Positions 1-7,557 of a stretch of DNA of 64,000 bases are shown here, piece after piece. The DNA is from Paenibacillus_AR mesotrionivorans (GTDB taxonomy: Bacteria > Bacillota > Bacilli > Paenibacillales > NBRC-103111), in NCBI RefSeq assembly GCF_046098205.1, contig NZ_JBJURJ010000013.1, positions 171,605 through 235,604 of the forward strand, read 5' to 3'. The notes below the pieces were generated by a model that worked only from the letters and a program-made list of their open reading frames with translations, had not been told where the DNA came from and made no database searches. Position 1 is the stretch's first letter. Every line of letters starts with the position of its first letter. The position numbers were made by a program, and so were the translations under genes.

Positions 1-948
1 CAGCGCCTGGGCCAGAAGCTCCTCGCCATGCACAAAGCGGGTCATTTCCTCCGCCAGTGCCTTCTGTGCTTCACGCTTGTGGGGTTCGCTCTCCACCTTG
101 GCGGCCAATGCATCGATGTCCTCCTTGCTCAGGAAGGTAAAGTATTTCAGATATTTCACCACGTCCCGGTCATCGGTATTGGCCCAGAATTGGTAGAATT
201 CGTAGGGGGTGGTTTTCTCCGGGTCCAGCCACACCGCACCGCCAGCGGTTTTGCCGAATTTAGTGCCGTCGGACTTCAGCATCAGAGGAATGGTCAGGCC
301 GAAGGCCTTGGCCTCAGAGCCCTCCTTCTTGCGGATGAGATCCAGGCCGCTGGTAATATTGCCCCACTGGTCGGAGCCGCCGATCTGCAGCTGCACATCC
401 TCGTGCTGGTACAGATGCAGGTAATCCAGCGACTGGAGAATTTGGTAGGAGAATTCGGTAAAGGAAATCCCGCTGTCCAGACGGCTGGCCACCACATCCT
501 TCGCCAGCATGGCGTTGATGCTGAAGTTTTTGCCGTAATCCCGCAGGAACTCAATGACATTGATCTTGTGGGTCCAGTCGTAGTTGTTGACCATCCGGAT
601 CTGGTTGTCCCCTTCGGTCAGGAACAGCTTTTTCATCTGAGCGGTAAGCTTGTCCACATTCTCCTGCACCTGCTCCAGGGTTTGCAGAGAACGCTCCGAT
701 TGACGGCCGCTGGGATCACCGATGGTGCCGGTGGCGCCGCCAATCAGAATTACCGGACGGTGGCCGGCCAGCTGGAACCGCTTGAGCACCATAAAAGGAA
801 TCAAGTGGCCGATATGCATGCTGTCGCCAGTCGGGTCAACACCGCAATAGAGGGAAACGGCCTTCTCCTCGGTCAATTGGCGCAGGCCTTCCGCGTCCGT
901 TTGTTGGTTGATGGCGTCCCGCCATTGCAGTTCATCAATAATATTCAT
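1..948 (-). CDS. tyrS: tyrosyl-tRNA synthetase, 3' end outside window
   Basis: Attaches tyrosine to tRNA-Tyr in the cytoplasm. The 316 visible residues begin MNIIDELQWRDAINQQT and carry the class I HIGH signature (MHIGHL, near residue 41) and the KFGKT version of KMSKS near residue 230, the form usual in TyrRS. IGGSDQWGNI in the middle is also typical. The C-terminal S4-like domain (about 100 residues) lies beyond position 1. The ATG at 948 follows an AAAGGAG site, and the gene sits behind a tyrosine T-box leader. Identification is firm. Confidence 0.97.
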   Translation of the reverse strand, partial: MNIIDELQWRDAINQQTDAEGLRQLTEEKAVSLYCGVDPTGDSMHIGHLIPFMVLKRFQLAGHRPVILIGGATGTIGDPSGRQSERSLQTLEQVQENVDKLTAQMKKLFLTEGDNQIRMVNNYDWTHKINVIEFLRDYGKNFSINAMLAKDVVASRLDSGISFTEFSYQILQSLDYLHLYQHEDVQLQIGGSDQWGNITSGLDLIRKKEGSEAKAFGLTIPLMLKSDGTKFGKTAGGAVWLDPEKTTPYEFYQFWANTDDRDVVKYLKYFTFLSKEDIDALAAKVESEPHKREAQKALAEEMTRFVHGEELLAQAL

Positions 949-983
949 GCGTGTAAACACTCCTTTGAGGTAATAGAAAAATG

Positions 984-1265
984 CAAAAAGCCGCCCCTGC
1001 CCGTAACCGGACACAGGGACGGCTGTAATAACCGTGGTACCACCCATTTTGCCTGAAGCTCAGCCGCGCGCACATAACGCAACGCCAAACAAACCTTCAA
1101 GCCACTCGTTTAGCGGGATAACGTCCGCCTTTCCGCCCGGACAAGCCGGGATGCTCCAAAGCTGTAATTCACGCGCTTCATGTGTACCGGGTTCCATCAC
1201 CCCCGGCTTTCTGGGACAGAGACAAAGCGGCTACTGGGGCTTTTTCCACGCATACTGGATATGCT
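984..1265 (-). promoter_or_regulatory. T-box leader (tyrosine) of tyrS with terminator/antiterminator
   Basis: The leader contains the T-box core GGGTGGTACCACGG (minus strand, about 1031-1046), followed directly by a strong GC hairpin and T run (985-1023) that would end transcription. A candidate specifier TAC (Tyr) followed by A lies at 1164-1166, after a GGTGATGGAACC distal-loop-like stretch. Known T-box logic: uncharged tRNA-Tyr pairs with the specifier and the core and opens the antiterminator. The exact specifier was chosen by eye. Confidence 0.92.
985..1023 (-). terminator. T-box-controlled intrinsic terminator
   Basis: Minus-strand hairpin GCCGTCCCTG / CAGGGGCGGC with an internal CCG/CGG extension, followed by TTTTTGC. 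It lies between the T-box core and the tyrS ribosome binding site. Confidence 0.88.
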
Positions 1266-1271
1266 ACAGCC

Positions 1272-1300
1272 AGTATAGTGAATCCGCGCGGGCCTGTCAA
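1272..1300 (-). promoter_or_regulatory. sigma-A promoter of the tyrS leader
   Basis: Reading the minus strand, TTGACA (1295-1300), 17 bases, then TATACT (1272-1277). It sits just after the stop of the upstream AraC-type gene and gives a start near 1265, the expected beginning of the T-box RNA. Confidence 0.88.
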
Positions 1301-1307
1301 CCTTGGG

Positions 1308-2183
1308 TCAGCCGCCTTTTTTCTTCACCGGAATCCAGATTTCGCTTTTGTAATCCGGCTTGGACGTGTCCTTGCTTTCATTCCACAGCATCTCCGGGCC
1401 AGGCGCGGCCTCGTATCCGGACATGGGAAACCATTCGGCATAGATGCTTCCCCAGACCTTTTGCAGCGTCTCCGGAAAAGGCCCCACCGCCGTAAACACA
1501 GCCCAGGCTCCCGCAGGAACGGCGAGGCTCTCCCACTTCCCTGCAGGCGGCGCATCCACCGCTACCCCGATATAATGGTCCAATTCGCCGCCATCGGCGC
1601 GGCCTTCGGAGAAGTTCAGCGAAGCGCTGACCAATCCGGCAGGCTCCACATTGGACAGCCCCTTCAGCTCCACAATGTCTTCCATAGTCAGGCTGGCCCA
1701 CATTTTGGCGATCTCCGGATTCACTCCATTGTATTGAAGCGGTACTCTTTTGTGCAAACCTGTAATAGAGAATGCTTCCTTTTCGATGATGCGGTAATCC
1801 ATATCATTTCCTCCCGTAACGGTTAATTGAAAGGTCATGGGCGGAACGGCCTTCAGGCTGGCTCCGGGTTTTCTGGCCTCGGTAGGAGTCAAGCCGTGAA
1901 GATTCTGGAACGCTCTGGTGAACGCATCCGGCGAATCGTAGCCATATTTCAGAGCCAGATCAATGACCTTGACTCCCGTGTCCCGAAGCTCCAGCGCCGC
2001 CTGCGCCAGCCGCCTGCGCCTGATGTATTCCCCCAGCGGCAGTCCGCTTAGAAAAGAAAACATCCTGCGGAAGTGATATTCCGAGCAGCAGGCCAGTTGG
2101 CCCACCCGGTCAAAATCAATCTCTTCCTCCAAATGGGCTTCGATATAACGCATGGCTTCGTTCAGCTGCATAAGCGGCTCCAT
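1308..2183 (-). CDS. AraC-family regulator with GyrI-like effector-binding domain
   Basis: A 291-residue transcription factor. Residues 1-100 hold two AraC helix-turn-helix motifs (FDRVGQLACCSEYHFRRMF, then VIDLALKYGYDSPDAFTRAF). From about residue 125 an AraE/GyrI-type effector-binding domain begins (MDYRIIEKEAFSITGLHKR), ending IWIPVKKKGG. The start at 2183 is preferred because AAAGGAGG stands nine bases upstream; a longer reading frame exists but lacks such a site. It lies 83 bases after a MerR/TipAS gene on the same strand, so the two may be cotranscribed. Paralogues occur at 3491 and 25863. The ligand is unknown. Confidence 0.88.
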   Translation of the reverse strand: MEPLMQLNEAMRYIEAHLEEEIDFDRVGQLACCSEYHFRRMFSFLSGLPLGEYIRRRRLAQAALELRDTGVKVIDLALKYGYDSPDAFTRAFQNLHGLTPTEARKPGASLKAVPPMTFQLTVTGGNDMDYRIIEKEAFSITGLHKRVPLQYNGVNPEIAKMWASLTMEDIVELKGLSNVEPAGLVSASLNFSEGRADGGELDHYIGVAVDAPPAGKWESLAVPAGAWAVFTAVGPFPETLQKVWGSIYAEWFPMSGYEAAPGPEMLWNESKDTSKPDYKSEIWIPVKKKGG

Positions 2184-2266
2184 ATTGTTCAGCCTCCTTT
2201 CATATTCATCGTAACAGGAAGATGGATTAGGCTTCCCGACATATCCGGAACGGATCTTGCAGGACA

Positions 2267-3016
2267 CTATTCATGAACGGCAGCGTAAGCCTCTGAGGCG
2301 GCCCCCAAATAATAGGATAACCCGATCTGCTGGCTCTCCAGCATGCTCCGGTGGAAATCATCCTCCCGGAAAAACCGTGTCTGCACGGCAAATTCTTCTG
2401 CAGTTGCGCCCAGTCCATGGTTTCCCAAGAAGGATAAATGGCTGCCGATTAAGCCCAAAATCTGCTGATCGTCGTGCCGGACACCCGTCTGCAGCGCCTT
2501 GGCCATTCCGTCCATAAATGCCGCCGCTTCCGCCGCCAGCTCATTCATCCGGGCGGTTTCCACAGGATTAGCCTCCAGCAGGTCGAACCCGTATTCCTTC
2601 TCCAGATGCTCCGACTGCTCACGGAGTGCTTCCTTCCATTCTTCCTCATTATTGAAGCCGCGGAACATGTCCTTTTCGCTCATCGTATCTCCCTTTCTGC
2701 TTGTGGCAATGGAGTGCTGCAATGTGTCAATGATGGTCTCCAACCGGCGTTTGCGAAGTAGCAGCAGTTCCTCTTGGCCTTCCAAAATGGCGGCGCGGTT
2801 GGTTTCGCCTCTTAACAGTTGCCCGATTTCCTCCAGTGTAAAATCCAGCTCCCGGTAAAAAAGTATCTGCTGCAGCCGCTCCAGCTCCGCCTGCCCGTAT
2901 AAACGGTACCCGGCCTCCGTAATCCCGCAGGGCAGAAGCAGGCCAATCTTGTGGTAATGATGGAGTGCCTTGACCGTCACTCCCGACAAAACGGAAACAT
3001 CCTTCACGGTGTACAG
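2267..3016 (-). CDS. MerR-family regulator with TipAS antibiotic-recognition domain
   Basis: About 249 residues. The N-terminal MerR winged helix reads VKDVSVLSGVTVKALHHYH, followed by a coiled-coil segment (ERLQQILFYRELDFTLEEI). The last ~125 residues (EEWKEALREQSEHLEKEYG onward) match the TipAS domain, which in TipAL binds thiopeptide-type drugs. The start is odd: AAAGGAGG lies eight bases before a CTG at 3016, giving MYTVKDVS as in most family members, whereas the GTG at 3007 is 17 bases away. A CTG start is therefore inferred. It probably senses a compound and controls itself or the AraC gene downstream. Confidence 0.86.
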   Translation of the reverse strand: MYTVKDVSVLSGVTVKALHHYHKIGLLLPCGITEAGYRLYGQAELERLQQILFYRELDFTLEEIGQLLRGETNRAAILEGQEELLLLRKRRLETIIDTLQHSIATSRKGDTMSEKDMFRGFNNEEEWKEALREQSEHLEKEYGFDLLEANPVETARMNELAAEAAAFMDGMAKALQTGVRHDDQQILGLIGSHLSFLGNHGLGATAEEFAVQTRFFREDDFHRSMLESQQIGLSYYLGAASEAYAAVHE

Positions 3017-3080
3017 ATGGTGTACCTCCTTTCTGAAAACAGAATAAGGCCTCCTCTTAGGTGAGGGTCAACAGGTACGG

Positions 3081-3108
3081 AAAAAATCCTGCTTTTGCAA
3101 GCAGGATT
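3081..3108 (-). terminator. intrinsic terminator after the 62-residue membrane protein gene
   Basis: Perfect hairpin AATCCTGCTT / AAGCAGGATT with a four-base loop, followed on the minus strand by a six-T run. Confidence 0.85.
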
Positions 3109-3127
3109 CCCTGGTTCTGGCTCCGGA

Positions 3128-3316
3128 TTATTTGCGCCGGGATTTGGTCATACGGATATACAGAATGAGTGCCGCCAGGACCATGCTCATAAAACCCATA
3201 TTTTCTGCCGCTGCCGCCTCCATCCCTAGCAGACCGCATACAAGAGTCACCAGGTTTTTTACCAAAAGAGCGGTTACAATCAGCAGAATCGGGCGCATGT
3301 AATTATATTTTCTCAA
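3128..3316 (-). CDS. small membrane protein, function unknown
   Basis: A 62-residue protein with two hydrophobic segments (residues 7-31 and 40-55) and a basic tail, RMTKSRRK. The start is a TTG at 3316 with CAGGAGG seven bases upstream. A TATAAT-like -10 element lies about 30 bases before it, divergent from the AraC-type gene at 3491. Followed by a strong terminator, it seems to be its own transcription unit. No family was recognised. Confidence 0.7.
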   Translation of the reverse strand: MRKYNYMRPILLIVTALLVKNLVTLVCGLLGMEAAAAENMGFMSMVLAALILYIRMTKSRRK

Positions 3317-3490
3317 CGTCGAACCTCCTGTGGGTTGTATATACTTTCATTATACATGGTACAAGGGGGTAGATGCACTACCAGCCCTTTTCCATAGCGG
3401 GTATAATAAAGACCATGATCATTTCGGGTCGGCTGCTGCACGGTTTTTCCGCTGCGGTCCTGATACACTGGGTTTACAGGAGGAGATGCT

Positions 3491-4363
3491 ATGGAGTGGC
3501 TGGACCGGATGAAAAGTGCCATGGACTATATCGAAAACCATCTTGAAGAGGAGGTGGACCCGGCGGAAGCGGCCAAACGCGCCTGCTGCTCGGTGACCCA
3601 TTTCCAGCGGATGTTTTCGTTCATAACGGGCGTTCATCTGTCCGAGTATATCCGGCGCAGACGGCTGACGCTGGCAGGCTTCGCGCTGCAGGAGGGGAAC
3701 GTCAAGGTGATTGATGTGGCGCTGAAATATGGCTACGACTCGCCGGAGGCATTTTCCCGGGCGTTCAAGCAGCTTCACGGGATCATGCCCACGGCAGCCC
3801 GCGGCAAAGGTGCTGCACTGAAGGCCTTTCCCAGGCTCTCCTTCCATATTTCAATCCGAGGAGATGTAGAAATGAATTATCGTATTGAGGAAAAGCAGCC
3901 TTTTAAAATGGCCGGGCTTACAGCTGACATGGACTGCGCCAACGGCAAGCAGTACGCAGATATCCCCAAGATGTGGGAGACGGGGTTTGCGGACGGTTCG
4001 TTGGAACGTCTCAGCAACCATTTCGGGCTGGACAAAAACAAGGATATGCTTCATGCAGCGCTGTACAACTTCCGTGAACGGTATTTTACGTATATGATCG
4101 GAGCCGTGGTACCGGTGGAAGCTGACACGGGCAGCTTTGCCGTGCTGGAGGTGCCAGCGCTGACGTGGGCGATTTTCCCTACCGGAGAGCATACGGATGA
4201 ACAAACCACCGAGGCCATTCAAGCAGTATGGAAACGGATCTATCCGGAATGGTTCCCCACCTCGGGGTATGAGCATGCGGAGGGCCCCGAGTTCGAGATG
4301 TACCATAATCTGGGCAACGGCCGCTACGTCTCCGAAGTGTGGATTCCCGTTGTGAAAAAGTAA
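3491..4363 (+). CDS. AraC-family regulator with GyrI-like effector-binding domain
   Basis: A 290-residue protein built like the one at 1308-2183: two AraC helix-turn-helix motifs in residues 8-105 (AAKRACCSVTHFQRMFSF; VIDVALKYGYDSPEAFSRAF), then an effector-binding domain starting MNYRIEEKQPFKMAGL. The two differ enough in the second domain to suggest different ligands. ACAGGAGG precedes the ATG and a GTATAATAA element lies upstream at about 3401. A strong terminator follows. The target genes are not evident from the neighbourhood. Confidence 0.9.
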   Translation: MEWLDRMKSAMDYIENHLEEEVDPAEAAKRACCSVTHFQRMFSFITGVHLSEYIRRRRLTLAGFALQEGNVKVIDVALKYGYDSPEAFSRAFKQLHGIMPTAARGKGAALKAFPRLSFHISIRGDVEMNYRIEEKQPFKMAGLTADMDCANGKQYADIPKMWETGFADGSLERLSNHFGLDKNKDMLHAALYNFRERYFTYMIGAVVPVEADTGSFAVLEVPALTWAIFPTGEHTDEQTTEAIQAVWKRIYPEWFPTSGYEHAEGPEFEMYHNLGNGRYVSEVWIPVVKK

Positions 4364-4374
4364 GGCGAAGCTCA

Positions 4375-4421
4375 AAAAACCTCTCCTGCGCGGCCCGGTG
4401 CCGTAAGGGGAGGTTTTTGGG
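4375..4421 (+). terminator. intrinsic terminator after the AraC-family gene
   Basis: AAAAACCTCTCC pairs with GGGGAGGTTTTT around a GC-rich loop, giving T runs on both strands. Confidence 0.85.
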
Positions 4422-4431
4422 GTTGGGTTTA

Positions 4432-4626
4432 ACTCGGTTTTGAGGGGTGAGACTGAACTCGGTTTTTCGAGTTTAATCCGGCTCTGGGCCCGGGTTTGGG
4501 CACTTTGTACTCGGTTTTTCGAGCTTAATTCGGCCCCAGGGTCCGCGTTGGGCATATTGTACTCGGTTTTTCGAGTTAAAGCAGCTCTTAGCACGGTTTT
4601 GGGCGTTTTATACTCGTTTTTTCGAG
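4432..4626. repeat. 52-bp tandem repeats with CTCG-N6-CGAG hairpins
   Basis: The motif ACTCGGTTTTTCGAGTT recurs at 4457, 4509, 4561 and 4612 (spacings 52, 52, 51), with a partial copy at 4432. Each copy can form a four-bp stem with a six-base loop. The spacers between copies share a GC-rich, GGGC-containing pattern. The array fills the gap between two convergent genes and holds no convincing gene. Confidence 0.8.
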
Positions 4627-4658
4627 TTCATTGAGTTCGTTGCGCTCCTTCAGTGCGT

Positions 4659-5390
4659 CTACGGCCTATGCGCATAGATTGCCGCCGAAGAAACGATCTG
4701 CATGTCCGTCATCATCGGTTGGAAGCAGTCCACCACAAAGCCTGCCTCCAGCAGCTCCTTCCGATAACCCGCCTCCGTCTTCGCCCGGGCCGGGACCATA
4801 GGAATCTGCACTTCAACCTGCGCATCGGCAGGTCCGGCGCAGCGGGTCTGGGGCGTCCGGTAATCATCTCCGGTAAGCTTCAGCCAGCGTTCAAAGGAAT
4901 CCACCGGGCTGTCATCCGCATGCTCTCGGTAAGATTCCCGGAACAGAAAGAAGGGCGCACCGTTTTTCAGACAGGAGTGAACATTCTGCAAGTAAGCAGC
5001 TCTGTCCGCATCCACCACCAACATGTGGAAGCCCATCACATCCAGGGCAGCGTCATATTGCCCCTCCACCGGTTCATGCGCCATGTCCAAAACGGTCACC
5101 TTTGCCCCGGGATAACCCGCCAAGGCGGCTCGGGCTTTGGCGACAGCCGAGGGAGCCACATCCACTCCGTGATACAGGCAGCCCAGCTGGGACAAGATGA
5201 CTCCGGATGCCCCTTCCCCGCAAGCAAACTCCACAACCCGTTTCCCTCTCAGATTGCAGCGATCCACCCATTCAGTCAAGCTGGCCCGAAGCCCAACATC
5301 ATCCTCCCCATGCCCCCATCTCTCCACTCCTGCCTCATACACCAGCTTGTATCGCTCTTCATAAACCAGGTAATAGGTTTTTTCGTCCAT
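4659..5390 (-). CDS. class I SAM-dependent methyltransferase
   Basis: A 243-residue Rossmann-type methyltransferase. Motif I is VVEFACGEGASG (residues 52-63), followed by GVDVAPSAVAKAR (motif II) and YDAALDVMGFHMLVVDADR (motif IV region). An AAAAGGAG site lies just before the ATG. The acceptor substrate cannot be told; the sequence around LKNGAPFFLFRES is ordinary for small-molecule methyltransferases. It is a single-gene unit, convergent with the AraC gene and separated from it by the 52-bp repeat array. Confidence 0.88.
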   Translation of the reverse strand: MDEKTYYLVYEERYKLVYEAGVERWGHGEDDVGLRASLTEWVDRCNLRGKRVVEFACGEGASGVILSQLGCLYHGVDVAPSAVAKARAALAGYPGAKVTVLDMAHEPVEGQYDAALDVMGFHMLVVDADRAAYLQNVHSCLKNGAPFFLFRESYREHADDSPVDSFERWLKLTGDDYRTPQTRCAGPADAQVEVQIPMVPARAKTEAGYRKELLEAGFVVDCFQPMMTDMQIVSSAAIYAHRP

Positions 5391-5572
5391 GGCAGCTCCT
5401 TTTTTTTGTTTTCACAATCGGCTATCCATCGTACCATCAACCAGAAGAGCAATCAATACTTTACAAAAAAGGAAAATACCCGCCACACGCTTCTATTGAA
5501 GAAGATAGGCAATTTGTTCTGCCGAATGTTATGATGCTGGTAATATTTCTTTTTATAAAAGGAGGATTCGCC

Positions 5573-5947
5573 ATGGGTCAATATACGAAGGAGGAAATGG
5601 AGGAAGCACTCCGGTCTATCACTTCCACGATTAACAAGTGTGAAAAAGCGCAACAGAAGTTAACGGCAGGTACTTTCCAGCATACAAGGCTTGTCCGGGA
5701 ATTAAAGGCATACTATATCTCAATTGCGTTGATCAAAAGGGAATCCATGCGCCTTGTTGGAGAAGAATCATTCGAGGGAGAAATGACGAAGGAAGAACTG
5801 GAAGAAGCTGTTGAGACAATTGCGTCAATGATAAGACGGTGCCAAGACGTGCTGCCAAAGCTGAAAGCAGGCTCCTCTCAGGAAACACTAACCGTACGCC
5901 GAATAAAGGCATTCCATATCGCGACTGACTTCATAAAAAAGCTTTGA
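5573..5947 (+). CDS. small duplicated-domain protein, function unknown
   Basis: A 124-residue helical protein made of two similar ~55-residue halves. Compare YTKEEMEEALRSITSTINKC with MTKEELEEAVETIASMIRRC; each half goes on to KL.AG, T, R.(L/I)KA(F/Y). I recall related duplicated proteins in Clostridia and Paenibacilli but no known function. The ATG at 5573 has AAAGGAGG six bases away. The region is more AT-rich than its neighbours. A terminator follows at 5999. Confidence 0.8.
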   Translation: MGQYTKEEMEEALRSITSTINKCEKAQQKLTAGTFQHTRLVRELKAYYISIALIKRESMRLVGEESFEGEMTKEELEEAVETIASMIRRCQDVLPKLKAGSSQETLTVRRIKAFHIATDFIKKL

Positions 5948-5998
5948 AAGAATATAAGATTTAATCAAATTGCTAACTTCCCATATGCATAACCCTTA

Positions 5999-6025
5999 CC
6001 GTCTGGAAGTCTTCCGGCGGTTTTT
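5999..6025 (+). terminator. intrinsic terminator after the duplicated-domain gene
   Basis: Hairpin CCGTCTGGAA / TTCCGGCGG with one bulged T, loop GTC, followed by TTTTT. Confidence 0.72.
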
Positions 6026-6156
6026 GGCGTTTTGGTTTGGCTGAAATCTCTCTATCAGGAAAGCACATTGTGTTAATGGTCGTGTCGGGCTGTTTTGACT
6101 GCACATAAAATAGTTATAGCAATCTTCTTTTATACTAATTGATAGGGGGTGGCAAT

Positions 6157-7257
6157 GTGGGGATCGTGAACCTGGCTTTTAATGGAAGTTTTGAATCGGG
6201 GCTTTCGGGATGGGTTACACAGAATGCGGTTATAACCACCCAGCAGTCGCATTCTTATATGAATGCTGCACTTATTCCCTCCGCTGCCTCTGGATACGTT
6301 GGCCAATTTATCTCTGTAACCCCTGGCAGTTCATATGAAATGATGGTGTCATTGGGTAAGGCAGGGACTTCCATCTCGTCGCCAGTGATCATTCAGGTTT
6401 CATACTTCGATGCTTCCTATCAGGATCTGGGTTTGGCTTTGTATATGAGGATTCCGGCAAACAGGCTCCCGGATGTTACAGAAGAGAATTGGCGCGAAAT
6501 TTATGCCGCAACCTCCATTTCCCCCGCAGGTACAGCATGGGCATACGTGATTATAAGCACACAAGCCCAGGCGGGAGGGGCACCAATGCTCGTTGATGAT
6601 TTGGTGTTTTTAGCAGCTGCAGGAGTTTCAGGCGCTACCGGCGCCACCGGGCCTGCCGGCCTTGCGGGCAACACAGGCGCCACCGGGCCTACTGGCCTTG
6701 CAGGCACCACCGGAGCCATCGGGCCTGCCGGCCTTATGGGCAACACCGGAGCCACCGGGCCTGCCGGCCTTATGGGCAACACCGGGGCTACCGGGCCGAC
6801 TGGTGCTGCAGGCACAAATGCTACAGTACCGCAATCTGCGTTCCGGGCAGAGAGCTACACTACCCTCCAAAGCGTAAGCAGCGGCACCTATGTAACCGTA
6901 TCGTTTCCCAATGAAATATTTGATCTGAATAATGAATACTCGCCTTCCGTTTTTGTCCCTGCACAATCCGGTGTTTACGCCATCTCGGCGAATGTCGGTT
7001 ATAATCCATTTAGCAATTCAACGGCAAGTCTTATTTACTTAAGTATAGCGGTCAATAATATCCAGGTGGTTGAGGTTTCAAAGCTGATAGCTGCAGGGAG
7101 CAATGGCGATAATTTTATGAACGTTAATACGATTGCACAATTAAATGCGGGAGATTCCGTTACTGTGCTTTTCATCATTCAAAGTGGACCCTCAGGCTTT
7201 ATCATGAGCGTTGGGCGTGCGACAAATTTTGAGGCAGCGAGGTTTCCATCTCCATGA
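6157..7257 (+). CDS. collagen-like surface protein with NTTRR-type N-terminus
   Basis: A 366-residue protein in three parts. Residues 1-150 (MGIVNLAFNGSFESGLSGW) resemble the N-terminal domain found before collagen repeats in Bacillus exosporium-type proteins. Residues 156-221 are 22 uninterrupted Gly-X-Y triplets (GATGPAG, GNTGATGPT types). Residues ~225-366 look like a beta-rich C1q/BclA-like head (FRAESYTTLQSVSSGTYVTV). The GTG at 6157 is chosen because AGGGGG stands seven bases upstream; the frame also opens at a TTG at 6139. No signal peptide is seen, which would suit a spore-surface protein. The Gly-X-Y DNA is itself a repeat of about 54 bp. Confidence 0.87.
   Translation: MGIVNLAFNGSFESGLSGWVTQNAVITTQQSHSYMNAALIPSAASGYVGQFISVTPGSSYEMMVSLGKAGTSISSPVIIQVSYFDASYQDLGLALYMRIPANRLPDVTEENWREIYAATSISPAGTAWAYVIISTQAQAGGAPMLVDDLVFLAAAGVSGATGATGPAGLAGNTGATGPTGLAGTTGAIGPAGLMGNTGATGPAGLMGNTGATGPTGAAGTNATVPQSAFRAESYTTLQSVSSGTYVTVSFPNEIFDLNNEYSPSVFVPAQSGVYAISANVGYNPFSNSTASLIYLSIAVNNIQVVEVSKLIAAGSNGDNFMNVNTIAQLNAGDSVTVLFIIQSGPSGFIMSVGRATNFEAARFPSP
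6625..6815 (+). repeat. in-frame tandem repeats coding for Gly-X-Y triplets
   Basis: Blocks containing GCCACCGGGCCTGCCGGCC and GGCAACACCGG alternate through this stretch, giving the collagen-like segment. Such arrays commonly vary in length between strains. Confidence 0.85.
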
Positions 7258-7291
7258 GGCTCCAAGAGGGTTGAACAAGGCTCCGTCCCCC

Positions 7292-7537
7292 GCTAACGGA
7301 ACTTAGAAGCCCTTAAAGGGGATTTTACAGCAATAACAAAACGTAACGGAACTGAGACGCTCTTAGCACACAAAATCCATACAAATTACCGCCAGAATCC
7401 CAGCTAAGGGGCTCTCAGTTCCGTTAACGTCCCCAAACACCAATTTTTAGGCTGTAAGAGCTCCTGAGTTCCGTTGTAGCTCCAGCCATCGTCTGAGTTC
7501 CGTTGTAGCTCCAGCCAACTACTGAATTTCGTTGTAT
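7292..7537. repeat. 187-bp dyad intergenic element, copy F, plus two extra units
   Basis: Direct units starting with TAACGGAAC lie at 7292 and 7342. Inverted units ending in GTTCCGTTa/g are at 7421-7428 and 7471-7478. Spacing is 50 bp within each pair and the outer ends span 187 bp. Two further inverted units near 7500 and 7529 repeat at 29 bp. It fills the gap between convergent genes. No gene is seen here. Confidence 0.82.
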
Positions 7538-7557
7538 CTCCCAGCCCCGACTCACGG

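Noticed and set aside
28..1056. A long plus-strand frame across tyrS and its leader
   Set aside because: The minus strand encodes TyrRS with intact motifs; the plus frame continues through the T-box.
4432..4626. CRISPR array for the 52-bp repeats
   Set aside because: The repeat is short, spacers are similar to each other and no cas gene is present.
6501..6966. Open frames opposite the collagen-like gene, rich in Pro and Ala
   Set aside because: They are mirror products of the Gly-X-Y repeats, with no ribosome binding site.
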